This document shows, piece after piece, positions 43,701 to 55,700 of a DNA stretch of 64,000 nt (position 1 is its first letter; each line of letters opens with the position of its first letter). The translations under genes and the position numbers were made by a program. Origin of the DNA: Asterias amurensis (Eukaryota > Echinodermata > Asteroidea > Forcipulatida > Asteriidae). The DNA lies in the NCBI RefSeq assembly GCF_032118995.1, contig NC_092661.1:9672494-9736493 (forward strand). The letters run 5' to 3'. Below the pieces are notes generated by a model. That model had not been told where the DNA came from and did not search any database. It worked only from the letters and a program-made list of their open reading frames with translations.

Positions 43701-45428
43701 TATGTTATGTTAGCGCAGGGCCAGGCCTAAGTCTAACATAGTCTTAGACTATGAAAACGTAGGGCGCAAAGGGAGTCCAGCGAATTGGCATTAGGATTAG
43801 CAAAAGCATGACTACCAGTTTATTTTGAGATTTGATTTGATTTTTAATCTATTCACTGAAATTAAAATACACCTGTACAGCAAGAACATATCCTGGTGTC
43901 ATGTGTTTTCAGTAGGATAACAGGAAAATTGTTCACAATCAAAAACTAAATTTTTTTTTTTCAAATCATCTATCCATTTTTTTAATAATAACACTTTCAC
44001 TTCATGGTGTGTTGAAATTTTTAAAGTTTTGGTTTTACCTTGCGAGAGACAGTCCGCCATTAACAGTGCTTGTGCATGCACGACATTGGAGCAATGTCAT
44101 ATGTTTTCACACCTTTCATTGGTTGGTATTTTATTGAATATTCAGAAGCTAGTATGGCGTGCAAAGTAAATCAAAAATATTATTCAATTAGTACTTAACA
44201 AATTTAATTACATTTTTGTCCTAAGGCATTATGGCTACTATATTAGAATCCAGAGATATCATCAGGCATGAAAGTAAAACACCCCACCCCCCCTTGATGC
44301 ACTCACACTTCATAACAATCTGTTTTCCCCCATTTCAGACCAGTAATGTTTGGTTTCAGGAGATAAGAAACCAATCTATGATATTTTCCCTTAAATGTAG
44401 ACTTAATATTTATTACGCTTATCGGAATTTATAACAGTTATGCAGTAAATAAATAAAAAAAATTGTTGTAATTTTCACTTAAAATATTTTAATATTTTCC
44501 CCACATTTGCGCACCATAGAATCCCAAATAGTAACCACCTCACGTGATCCATCTAGTGACTAAAGCAGAATGAAACTCAATCTAGCAGATAGTAATTTTG
44601 TTTTGAACTTTCGAGGTTGGATGACGTTTCTTTGACTCACTTGAATGTTGGCATAATAATGCACTAGTGATAAGTACCAAAAATCAACCATTTTATAAAT
44701 GTTTGAGCATAACCAACGACAGAAACTTTGTTCTCAGCATGATTAAGACTGATGAAAATACAGACCGTGAGTAAACTCAGGGCTGTATGCTTCGTTTTTG
44801 AAATGGCAAGGGCACCAAGGCATTTTCTCTTTAGCAAAGGGCACCCTATGAGGATATTGTAAATTTCTACTTGTGCATTTTAAGGGCACCAAAGGCAATG
44901 GCAAGGGGCAACGGAGGCAATCGCCTCCGTTGCCTCCGTGAAGTATCAGGCCTGTAAACTGCATAGCTTCTGTCACCGGTGCAGCTTGCACAATTTCGCG
45001 GTAAACGGGAATCAAAGTTTGGGACCAAAAACATATGAGAGTCGATAACGTATGACGCTACGATAATGCAATGCAAAAAAAATCTTCAGTCGTTAAGATA
45101 TTTATACTAAAATAATAATTAGACATTGAAGATCAAGTTCGTGTTTCTAGAATTTGTGTCATGATTTTTAAAAATGGTAAAAATGGAGCAAATCTGCTGA
45201 CTAGCTGTCGAAATTGTACGTTTTTAACCATTTCGCCCTGCACACATTGCGTTTGCTTCGTAACCCTCCGGCTACAGGAGGGTTGCGTTATCGCAACTAA
45301 CTCACACTGTCACAGTGTCACTGTCAGTCACTCACTCACTCAGTTACCTTCATGTCTTCCTGAGGTTCTGTTTTCACCAGAATCTTTTCCCCGGAATCTT
45401 CAGATTCAGAAATGTTTTGTGGTTCCAT
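38778..45428 (-). CDS. SOBP: Sine oculis-binding protein homologue (SOBP), complete coding region
   Basis: Four coding exons (45428-45348, 43082-42953, 41747-41568, 40789-38778) join in frame (81+130+180+2012 nt) to 800 residues. Known SOBP proteins are nuclear cofactors that bind SIX/sine oculis factors. Matching parts: [17 protein letters not shown] (human AENTMNELLGWYGYDKV), then two FCS-type zinc fingers with Cys141/144/164/168 and Cys183/186/208/212 (CAWC...FCSEKC and CYWC...FCSEKC). The long disordered tail has the family's alternating [10 protein letters not shown] run (about 471-490) and ends in KRQCLNHI, like the human KRRC end. A SUMO-interaction-like LVIDSEDED lies at about 778-786. 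The linker between the two fingers is about 35 residues shorter than in human. The gene is head to head with TAB2/3. Confidence 0.96.
40997..41497. mobile_element. Family A MITE carrying an inserted family D MITE
   Basis: TTAA at 40997-41000 and 41494-41497 bound a family A copy whose last 9 bases are separated by a family D palindrome at 41320-41485. The inserted unit is flanked by CAG at 41317-41319 and 41486-41488. Confidence 0.88.
41320..41485. mobile_element. Family D palindromic MITE nested in a family A copy
   Basis: CCGTCGATTTCACAAAGAGT and its complement form the ends. The 3-bp CAG direct repeat is the best available estimate of this family's target duplication. Confidence 0.85.
41568..41747 (-). 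CDS. SOBP: SOBP coding exon 3
   Basis: Encodes [20 protein letters not shown] through STSWECSDG. Acceptor TTTTGTAG, donor GTAAAT, phase 1 on both sides. VISIKQEAD is another sumoylation-type site. Confidence 0.9.
41846..41895. repeat. ATA/ATAATA microsatellite
   Basis: AAT/ATA trinucleotides with a few interruptions. It lies in the SOBP intron about 100 bp upstream (transcript sense) of exon 3. Confidence 0.85.
42080..42475. mobile_element. Family A MITE, first of a tandem pair
   Basis: TTAA-bounded, with the GATTTCGAGACCTCAAG / CTTGAGGTCTCGAAATC-type internal hairpin. It shares its right TTAA with the next copy. Confidence 0.82.
42472..42881. mobile_element. Family A MITE, second of a tandem pair, with LINE-tail insertion
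   Basis: Starts at the TTAA shared with the previous copy and ends TTAA at 42878-42881. A LINE 3' end (about 42632-42728, GGGTTATGGGGTGTGTTCC then ATACA repeats) interrupts the family sequence between CTCACTC and ATATTAAAAGA. Confidence 0.78.
42953..43082 (-). CDS. SOBP: SOBP coding exon 2
   Basis: Encodes [20 protein letters not shown] through ERETK. Acceptor TGCACAG. The donor is the weak GTAATC (42952-42947), chosen because it alone gives the exit phase 1 that the next exon needs; a GTAAAA 18 nt later would bring in a stop. Confidence 0.85.
43185..43500. repeat. Interspersed repeat (AAGTGCACTGGGTTCTTTTAC family)
   Basis: Also carries CATCCGAAGGACAAAGC and a 3' tRNA-like stretch (TTGAATCCAGAGCTC). 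Relatives at 12470-12690 and 36350-36420. Probably a SINE or SINE composite. Confidence 0.55.
44783..44958. repeat. Family F repeat with clear inverted ends
   Basis: Starts GGGCTGTATGCTTCGTTTTT and ends CCGTGAAGTATCAGGCCTG. This is the best copy for defining the family termini. Confidence 0.75.
45160..45300. repeat. Family G terminal fragment (solo arm) beside SOBP exon 1
   Basis: Matches the terminal about 150 bp of the 47064-50322 element (ATGATTTTTAAAAATGGTAA through AACCCTCCGGC to GTTATCGCAACTAA). It lies about 45 bp from the SOBP exon 1 donor. Confidence 0.7.
45348..45428 (-). CDS. SOBP: SOBP coding exon 1
   Basis: ATG at 45428-45426 encodes [20 protein letters not shown] and EPQEDMK, with donor GTAACT, phase 0. 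The KTEPQED segment resembles a sumoylation consensus. Confidence 0.9.
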
Positions 45429-46656
<1,228 letters not shown>

Positions 46657-46788
46657 ATGGCCATCGCTGGACAAGGTAGCAAAGGGTCGATCTTCATTAT
46701 GGGGGATGAGAAGGCCGATAGCCTGACGGTGCTCCAACGGAGATTCCCTGAAATTCCCGTGGATGTCGTTTCCGGTATCTTGCAGAAG
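46657..46788 (+). CDS. TAB2: TAB2/3 coding exon 1 (first half of the CUE domain)
   Basis: Encodes [20 protein letters not shown] through [15 protein letters not shown], with donor GTACGT, phase 0. The intron splits the CUE domain after its FP motif helix. Confidence 0.93.
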
Positions 46789-49700
46789 GTACGTAAAGAA
46801 ACTGGATGTGCTGTAGTGTGTGGGTGTATTGAGTGTGAATTGCCCCTTGAGACATCCCACGGTTTGGTTATATTTCAAAAGAATTTCGATTGATTGATTG
46901 ATTATTGGTTAGTTAATCAAACACAACTGATTGTTAATAACTTATTAAATATTATAAATACAATATTAAATTTAAATATAAGTTTTTGTTTTAATTTTAA
47001 GCTAGCAGAAATACAAATGTAGCTGGGCCATCTACACAACAATTCAAACATGTCAAAACAACCTAGTTGCGATAATCGTAACCCTCCTCCCGACGGCCGC
47101 CCAGGCCGGAGGGTTACGAGACTCGTTCGAGCGTAAACGGTTGATCTGGTCCAACACGTACAATTTGGACAGCTAGTCACCAGATTTGCCCCATTTTTAC
47201 CACTTTTAAAAATCATGACACAAATTCTGAGGGTACTACCTTAATCCGCAATGTCTAATGCAGCCTGCCATAATACTCAAAACACCATTGAGGAAATATT
47301 TCGAAGAAAAATGGACAAAAACTTACCAGAATCGGAGCGAATTCACAGGTTCAAATGTCGAACCTGCGTGGGGCGGAGCTTCGGCTGTATGTGTGGGATG
47401 TGTGGTTCAAAAGGTCGTGGCAGTGCGTGGGGTGCGTTGTGTAGCCCGGCAAACTGTGCACATAAATGTGCGGTCCGAGGCTATTCCCGCTTGCGGACTC
47501 ACATCACTACACGGGCGGACGGGATGTTATACTTATCAGCAACAACACAGTTCACGTGTATGTACATTTACATGGTGTACAGTACTGTGGTGCATATCAT
47601 GTACATGTACAGTGCATTGTCCTATTTTATATACGGGCCCTGATGACATGTCTTTTGATTTCCTTTTTTTTTTCATCTGTATTTTCATCAATTATTTATT
47701 CGTTTGTCCAGTTCCATTTGTAATCTTTTTGGATTTTATATAGTGTCTTTTTTTATTTAAGAAAGTGTTGTGAATACACCATGAACAGACCGATTGCGAT
47801 ACCAATGTTTACGTATGATCACGTGACCTACATGCCTTTCGATTTCATAATTGTTTTTATCATTTGTATTTTCATTAATATTTCTGCTTCGTTTGTCCAG
47901 TTCAATTTGTTCTTTTTGTAATTTATATAGTGCCCCTTTTTTATATAATATTTTTTAAAGAAAGTGTTGTGAACTGCCTGTTTGTTTATTTCTAATCGAG
48001 GCCTACTTTTGTAAATGTAAAGCGCCGTGAGCACGTGAGTAATAATAATACAATGTAAAAAGTACATCGGAAGAATAAATAAGGAATAGTAAACTTGCGG
48101 CAAGAACCGTAAGCCGACGCCATGGTTTCGAAATAAGGACCTCTAAGTTTCTGTGCTCGCTTTACTTTTAAAAAAGCTTCCTCGCTCTATGTCTATAGAT
48201 ATGAAAATGACCCGCTAAAACAATTGTATTATACAATCTTGTATTTTAAACTTATCTGTGTATATTTATGACATTTTTAAAGTCTGTGCTTGATCTCCGA
48301 CAAGCTTATTTTTTTCTTGAGTGATTTCGTTTGACCATCCCAGGTACATGTATTGGGGTTGTGATCGAGTGCGTTGTAGAAGCTCTGTTTATTTAGGGCA
48401 TTTAAAATATCGTTAAACGTCTACCAACCTAAGGTTGTTTTAATCAGTTTGGAGCCACTATAAACAACTAAATTTACATGCAATGATATGCAAGCAAGTA
48501 TGTAGCAAAACGAAATCACAGCTATTGTTCCAGTCACTGCAGCATGGTTACCGAAAATTAAAATGGAAGCGGCATATGACAAGTTAAAAAAACAGTATCC
48601 CTTGACCCCTACTATCCTTTAAAAAAATAATATTAATGTGTGCATAACACCGTTGAATAAATATATGGAATTCTGGCTTTCCTTCCCTCCTTAGTTTTTG
48701 AAATGATCTTCCAATAGGGAATGTGCGACCGGCCTTACGGATAATGTATTTTTGTCGCAAAACAGGATACGCGATGTTGTCCAAAACCCTGGCCGTGGTG
48801 TAAAAACAATTCCGCCCGCTTATTGTTAGTTGTACAACGAAGATAATTAATACTGGTAGGACACTTATTTCGCGCACAGTCCCCTGTGCTCAAGGCGCTT
48901 TACAAAATAGGCCTAAATTATAAATAGTGAACCAATAATATAGACCAATTGCGCGCAACGTCACGTGACCTGTAAGAAAGTGTAATTTCTTAAAATCACT
49001 GAAGAATATTCAGGGCTTTGTAACATGCGACCTTACCGCGGTGGCTGAACAGTGATGGGTAAACACATTTTTCCACCAAACTAGGAAATTCCACGAGAAT
49101 GTTCACACGGTGTCAAGTGTTACCCTTATTGTAAAGAATTTGCTGCCAATACTTTCAATAAAATTCCTCTCCCGAAAAAGCTGCCAATCCCTTTATTTTA
49201 ATCCTCATTTTTTTTTTTTTTTAGAAGGGATAGCTTTCATCTAGAGTCGGACAACTTCGCTCACGGCACAGCCCGACTTCAGCCGTGCACAGCGCAAAAT
49301 CTACGGCGCGTGAGCTTGCTCAAACATCAGTAGCTCACGTAGTTTATAATCTCAAAAGAAACCTATTTTTTAATAGAATACTGGAAATATAGAACAGCAA
49401 GTGTGATTTAAATTTATGTTACAACATTCAACTTCACAAAAAGGGTTTCGTTTTTAGCTAGACAAAGTTATATACGGCCGATTTCTTGTCCATTGGTACG
49501 AGTCTTCCCATCCTCCACTGCTTTGCTGTGTATCTCTCCTTTTCTTTGGGTACTGTAGGTCACGTGATCATACGTAAACATTGGTATCGCAATCGGTCTG
49601 TTCATGGTGTATTCACAACACTTTCTTAAATAAAAAAAGACACTATATAAAATCCAAAAAGATTACAAATGGAACTGGACAAACGAATAAATAATTGATG

Positions 49701-52700
49701 AAAATACAGATGAAAAAAAAAAGGAAATCAAAAGACATGTCATCAGGGCCCGTATATAAAATAGGTCAATGCACTGTACATGTACATGATATGCACCACA
49801 GTACTGTACACCATGTAAATGTACATACACGTGTACTGTGTTGTTGCTGATAAGTATAACATCCCGTCCGCCCGTGTAGTGATGTGAGTCCGCAAGCAGG
49901 AATAGCCTCGGACCGCACATTTATGTGCACAGTTTGCCGGGCTACACAACGCACCCCACGCACTGCCACGACCTTTTGAACCACACATCCCACACATACA
50001 GCCGAAGCTCCGCCCCACGCAGGTTCGACATTTGAACCTGTGAATTCGCTCCGATTCTGGTAAGTTTTTGTCCATTTTTCTTCGAAATATTTCCTCAATG
50101 GTGTTTTGAGTATTATGGCAGGCTGCATTAGACATTGCGGATTAAGGTAGTACCCTCAGAATTTGTGTCATGATTTTTAAAAGTGGTAAAAATGGGGCAA
50201 ATCTGGTGACTAGCTGTCCAAATTGTACGTGTTGGACCAGATCAACCGTTTACGCTCGAACGCGTCTCGTAACCCTCCGGCCTGGGCGGCCGTCGGGAGG
50301 AGGGTTACGATTATCGCAACTAAAAACAACCCAAACAATACAATCAAAAATTCGATCTACTCCTGAGTCCTAGAACTATAAATATGGTTGGTTCCGCTCT
50401 CGTCTTCACAAATGACAAAGAGACGATAGCGGAACGAACCTCGTCATAGTTCTAGGAGTACAATCAATCCAAATAAATTGTTTGTTATAAAGTTGTATTT
50501 AGTTTTTATTATTTATGACATGTTGTGAATTTATGTGAGACCTTTTTTCAGTAAGAATTATAAATTGAACCTTGGAGGAAGACTTCCTCCATGATAGAAC
50601 TAAGTTTTATAATAATTGTCTTGACGTTTGTTGCTAACTTGCTGTTGTTATTTTCAGGGGCTTTAGTTAGCTATTTAACTACTACATGTCAGGGGTCGAA
50701 ATTGCCACTAGCCCGCTAGCCCGGGACTACCAGATTTACAGCCGGGCTACTCATTTTTCCAGCTTGATAGCCCGACGGGCTAGTGGAAAAATAATGCAAA
50801 AATCATCATCACAAACAATAAAGAACTATGTTATTGGTGTATTGTAAAGTTTGAGCCGTGACGCGAGACATAATGTGTCTTTCGGGCTACCAAAATCTAA
50901 TCAGGGCTACACTTAATTTCGACCCCTGCATGTACATGTGTACGTACTATTACAGGCTACATTTATACCCCTACCATTCTTAAAAACTTTACAGTCTGAA
51001 CTGTGGTACTTGCCCCCCTCGGTGGAAGTGAAATTTATATGTTTTTTATGGCAACTCGGTGAAATGACATTGACATGTTCCACAAAATTATTCAATCTGT
51101 TGTGTACATGGAACCTTCTGTATTTTACGTACTAGCTAGAACTATGAGTTTTGTGGAGAAGACAGAGGAACCTCATAGTTCTAGGAGTACGTGGAACCCA
51201 CCTACGTTGTACCATGGTTGTACATGTACAATCTGTAAGTGTTAATAGAGTAGTACATGTATGGACAGTCAAGTTGGCTCAGTGGTTTTTGTCCCACTTG
51301 CCATTCACCTCTCCTCTGGGTTTTCAGTCCCTACCTGACTGCGTGGGTTAAAATTACAAACAGAGGTTTTCTTTCCTCCCATGTCTCGAATAAACTGGTT
51401 TCTGATTCAAGTGTAGGCCCTACTGATTGAAAAACAACACTTTTTTTTTTAATTTCTAGAATGATGGCAACATGAGTCGGAGTATTGAAGATCTTGAACA
51501 GACCAGTGCTATGTACATGTATGGTGACTTTGTTAGTAGCGATCAACAGCCACACATGGTGCACACAACCACTATATCGGGAACTAACAACAATGTTATA
51601 GAGGTGTCTATGACCCATTCACCTGCCCTTGATGAGCGAACAAGAGCAGACTCACAGGGTATGAGTGGTCAACTTGTAGTTGATGTCGACCAAGATGAGA
51701 CACCCAAGTCTAGTTTCACTAGCTGGGCTTCATTAGACACTGGATTCCCAGACGGGGAAACACCGACATCATCTGCACAAAACTCTTTGAGTTTTTACAA
51801 GGAGCCAAAACATTTATCATTGGTCACGGTCGATATAAAGGAACCGACACAAAGGACTGAGAGCCCATCTGAGGTTTCCAGACCACCTGAAGGCGATGTC
51901 AGTCCTATGCAAAACAACCCCCACAAACGGAACACCAATGGTTTTCAACCAATTGTAAGTCCACATGACTACCCATTTGAGCCACGCCCAAATGCTGCAG
52001 ATAGTTCCACTGGGTGGCATTTGTCGCCCAGTGGCCACCGGACTCTGACTCATATTCAACCAGTGGAGTTACACGCAACAACTCAGATTGCCACCTCCTA
52101 CCAGCTTGACCCACTTAAACCCTCCAGCCCCGCAACTCGCCCCGCGAAGGGCAGCCGCAGTCCTGCCCCTGTGGCAACATACAACAAGGCCAACGACAGT
52201 ACCACAATTTCAGTCAGCAGAGACTCTCCCAGGACATCGAAGAAGTCATCCATTTCAACTTCCTTGGAGGAAGACGCTTCACCTCTGCTCCAAGATCCTC
52301 CCGAAGGACCAAGTCACTCGATAGTGGATCCAAATCTTCAAGATGCAAGGAGGAAATCAAGGGTGAAAAAGAACAGAAATCATTTGCCTCCTGAACCCGG
52401 GAGATCGCTTTCTAAGGAAGAGGTTGAGAAATCGTACACAGAATGTAAGCCTCATCAATTTTTTGTCATTAAACTTTCCTCATAAACAAAGACACTTTAA
52501 CTATTATTATGATGTAATATGTAGAAACCATTTTTATGCTTACAGTGCATACCAATTTTTCTTTAAGATACAGTGTACGTACATTACACAATCCTGACCA
52601 TTGTCATTTTTACTACACACCTTGTAGATGTGACTGAATAATTACAGTGTGAGCCTTTAGACCAAAAGTTGTTTACAAAATAAAAAACACACCAAAATCA

Positions 52701-55700
52701 TCGCTTGTAGATTGTAAAACACCTTGTTTAGGCCTAGCAGAAATAAAAAAGTGTGAACCCTTTGAAATGGTGATCCCCTGGCTGCTGCTTCCCATACAGC
52801 AGCTTATGGTTGTATGGCTTCTGACTGGCATCCCAGGGGTGGATTTCACAAAGAGTTAGACTAGTCTTGTCTCAAGTTAGGACAAGTTACTCGTCCTATC
52901 TTAGGACTAGCCACACGTTTTGTATACATTGTATCTAAGCTTTGGCGATATCACGATATTATCGAATATCGCGATATTAATTTGGAAACGATTTCGATAT
53001 CGGATGGATTTGGTTTTAATCGAAATATCGATATATCGCGATATATCACGATAATCGATCCTGACATCTTGCACCCCATAGGTTTGGAGTAAAACCAGAA
53101 GAATAGGTCATTAGAACACCTCTCTTAAGCTATGACTGTCTCTTCTACAACTTTCACTTGGAGTTTGAAGACTGATGATGTCAAATTTCATTAATCGCAA
53201 TTATATCGAATATCGCGATATATTGTCGGCGATATATCGTGAATAAAATAAATCGATATCGCCTAAGCTTAATTGTATCTCCTAGGACTAGTCCTAACTC
53301 TTTGTGAAATCGACCTCTGATGGTTTTGACAAAACAGGGAGACTGCAAACATACATGTAGGGCTAGATGGTAAAACGCTGTCACATTAATCCGGAGGTCG
53401 TTGGTTCAAATTCCGCTCTTTAGTAAATTTTTCTTTGTTCAGCCGCAAAACAGTTTATAGCGGTTGGGATAATATTCAGATGCAAAACAGGTCATTTACA
53501 TAATTTATGACTCCTCTGTTTATTATTTATTTTTTGATATTGAGGTGTGCTTTTTGAATATTTTATATGTCATACCTATTTAGACTGGTGTTATGACTCT
53601 GTAATTTAACCTTCTGATCAAGAAGTTTGTCAATCTACTCCGCATTTGTAGAATAAAGAAAGACAGTCCTCTAGGAACAAACCCTACCTGGCAAGTAGAT
53701 ACACAACACAAATGGTGTGACCGCAAACCAAATATATATTGATGATACCTCACCATGCAATGCTTTAAATCCTATATAAGTTTGTCAATGTTAATAAAAG
53801 TTAAAATCAAATCTATTTACAGCTTTATTGATGCACCAGAAAGCGCGCTTTGAACGGCTCTGCAAGGAGTTAGAGGAAGAGAGACGCAATCTCAACGAAA
53901 TGAAAATCCTGACGGCTCAAATGGAGAGGGAGGTGGGAAACAAACTCAACCACAGATCACCATATCCTAAGGTATTTCACCAAGCCTGGATTTTTATTCA
54001 TAGACAGGAAAGGCCAATGTTCTTGAGAGTGTGTCTAAAAAAAATTGGAACCATCTAGAATTTGCTACCGTTCCGACATTTTGAAAAGGCGCTAACCCTC
54101 ACAGACTTCTTGTGCTAGTGTGGTGTCTCAATCCTTTCATCTTCTCCTATGTCAGTATGTTACTCCACACCAAGGCCTGATTTAGTGATGGCTTAACGTT
54201 AATGACCAGGGCCAAATTTCATGGCTCTGCTTACCGTAAGAAAAGAATCGCTTGCGAAGGCGTTTCCGCAGGTTACCGAGGAGTTTGAGGTCTTGAAATC
54301 AAATTCGTGGAAAATTGTTTTTTTCTCGAAAACTACGTTACTTCAGAGGGAGCCGTTTCTCACAATGTTTTATACTACATGTACATGTATCAACAGCTCT
54401 CCGTTGCTCGTTACCAAGTAAGGTTTTATGCTATAATAATTGTTTTGAGTAATTACCAATAGTTTCCACTGCCTTTAAATATACCACTTTTGTCCCATTT
54501 TATGGTAGCCTGAGGAAATCGGCCGATTACGGGAGCAGAAGAGACAGCTTCAGATTGACATTGAGTGTATGAATCGAGAAATAGATCTCCATAAAAGCCA
54601 AGGTACTCAATAGTAATAATTGATTTGATTTGATTTCTTGTTTTATTCAAAAAAGAAACATACCCCATAACCCTTGGGAAATGTTACAACCAAATTTAAA
54701 ATATACAAATTTCAGTTTACATTATGATTGAGGAGTAGCATGCACATTTGGCTTGTGCGTAAAAGGCTCTGTAATTGGCCCCCAATCCTTTTCTTTGTAC
54801 ACTTATCCTGTTGCAAATATAATCAAGTGCTACAAAAATGTTATGTTTCACTTTTATGCAGATGACACGCAATTGTACATTTCGTTTGACCCTCGTAATC
54901 AATGTGAAGTTAATGATGCCCTGTCTTCCCTTTCCAACTGTATTCTGATCATAAAGAAGTGGATGGCAAATAACATGCTTCAGTTAAATGAAACTAAAAC
55001 AGAGTTCTTCATTGCTGCGAGTCCCTGTTTCACGGACTTACTATCTTCTGTGACACTTAAGGTTGGCTCTGAAGTAATTCTTCCGGCTTCAACAACTAAG
55101 AACCTCGGTGTTGTATTCGACCAATCAATGCGCATGTCAAACCAGGTTTCTTCTATATCCAGTGCTGTCAATGTTCACCTTCGCAATTTGTCTCGCATAA
55201 GATCTTTCCTCACTCAATCTGCCTGCCAGGACGCAGTAAGAGCAATTGTCACATCAAGGATCGACTACGCCAACTCTCTGCTTGCGGGTCTCTCCTCCAA
55301 AGACACTAAACGGCTTCAACGTCTACAAAACCGGGCTGCAAAGCTCATTTTCCAGGCCAAGAAATATGACCACGTCTCTCCACTTATCCGTGAACTTCAT
55401 TGGCTCTGTATTTCAAAACGCATCCAGTTCAAACTTCTCACAATTGTTTTTAAATGTATCACCGACACAGATGCTCCGCTTTATCTCAAAGAACTCATTA
55501 ATCCGTATGTTCCAACTAGAGAAGGACTGCGATCTGCCAAAGATAACAGAGTTCTGATCATCCCCCATTCTCGCACTTCATCTGGTGACCGGGGTTTCTC
55601 TGCTGCAGGGCCTACTTTGTGGAACCCACTACCCTACAATATACGCCATTCATCTTCATTAGCAGCCTTCAGAAAAGCTCTCAAAACCTATTTAAATGAC

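Noticed and set aside
47251-47743. Overlapping frames [10 protein letters not shown]... and [10 protein letters not shown]... as host genes
   Set aside because: They lie within the inverted arm of a mobile element and recur in the mirror arm at 49743-50135; any coding role would belong to the element.
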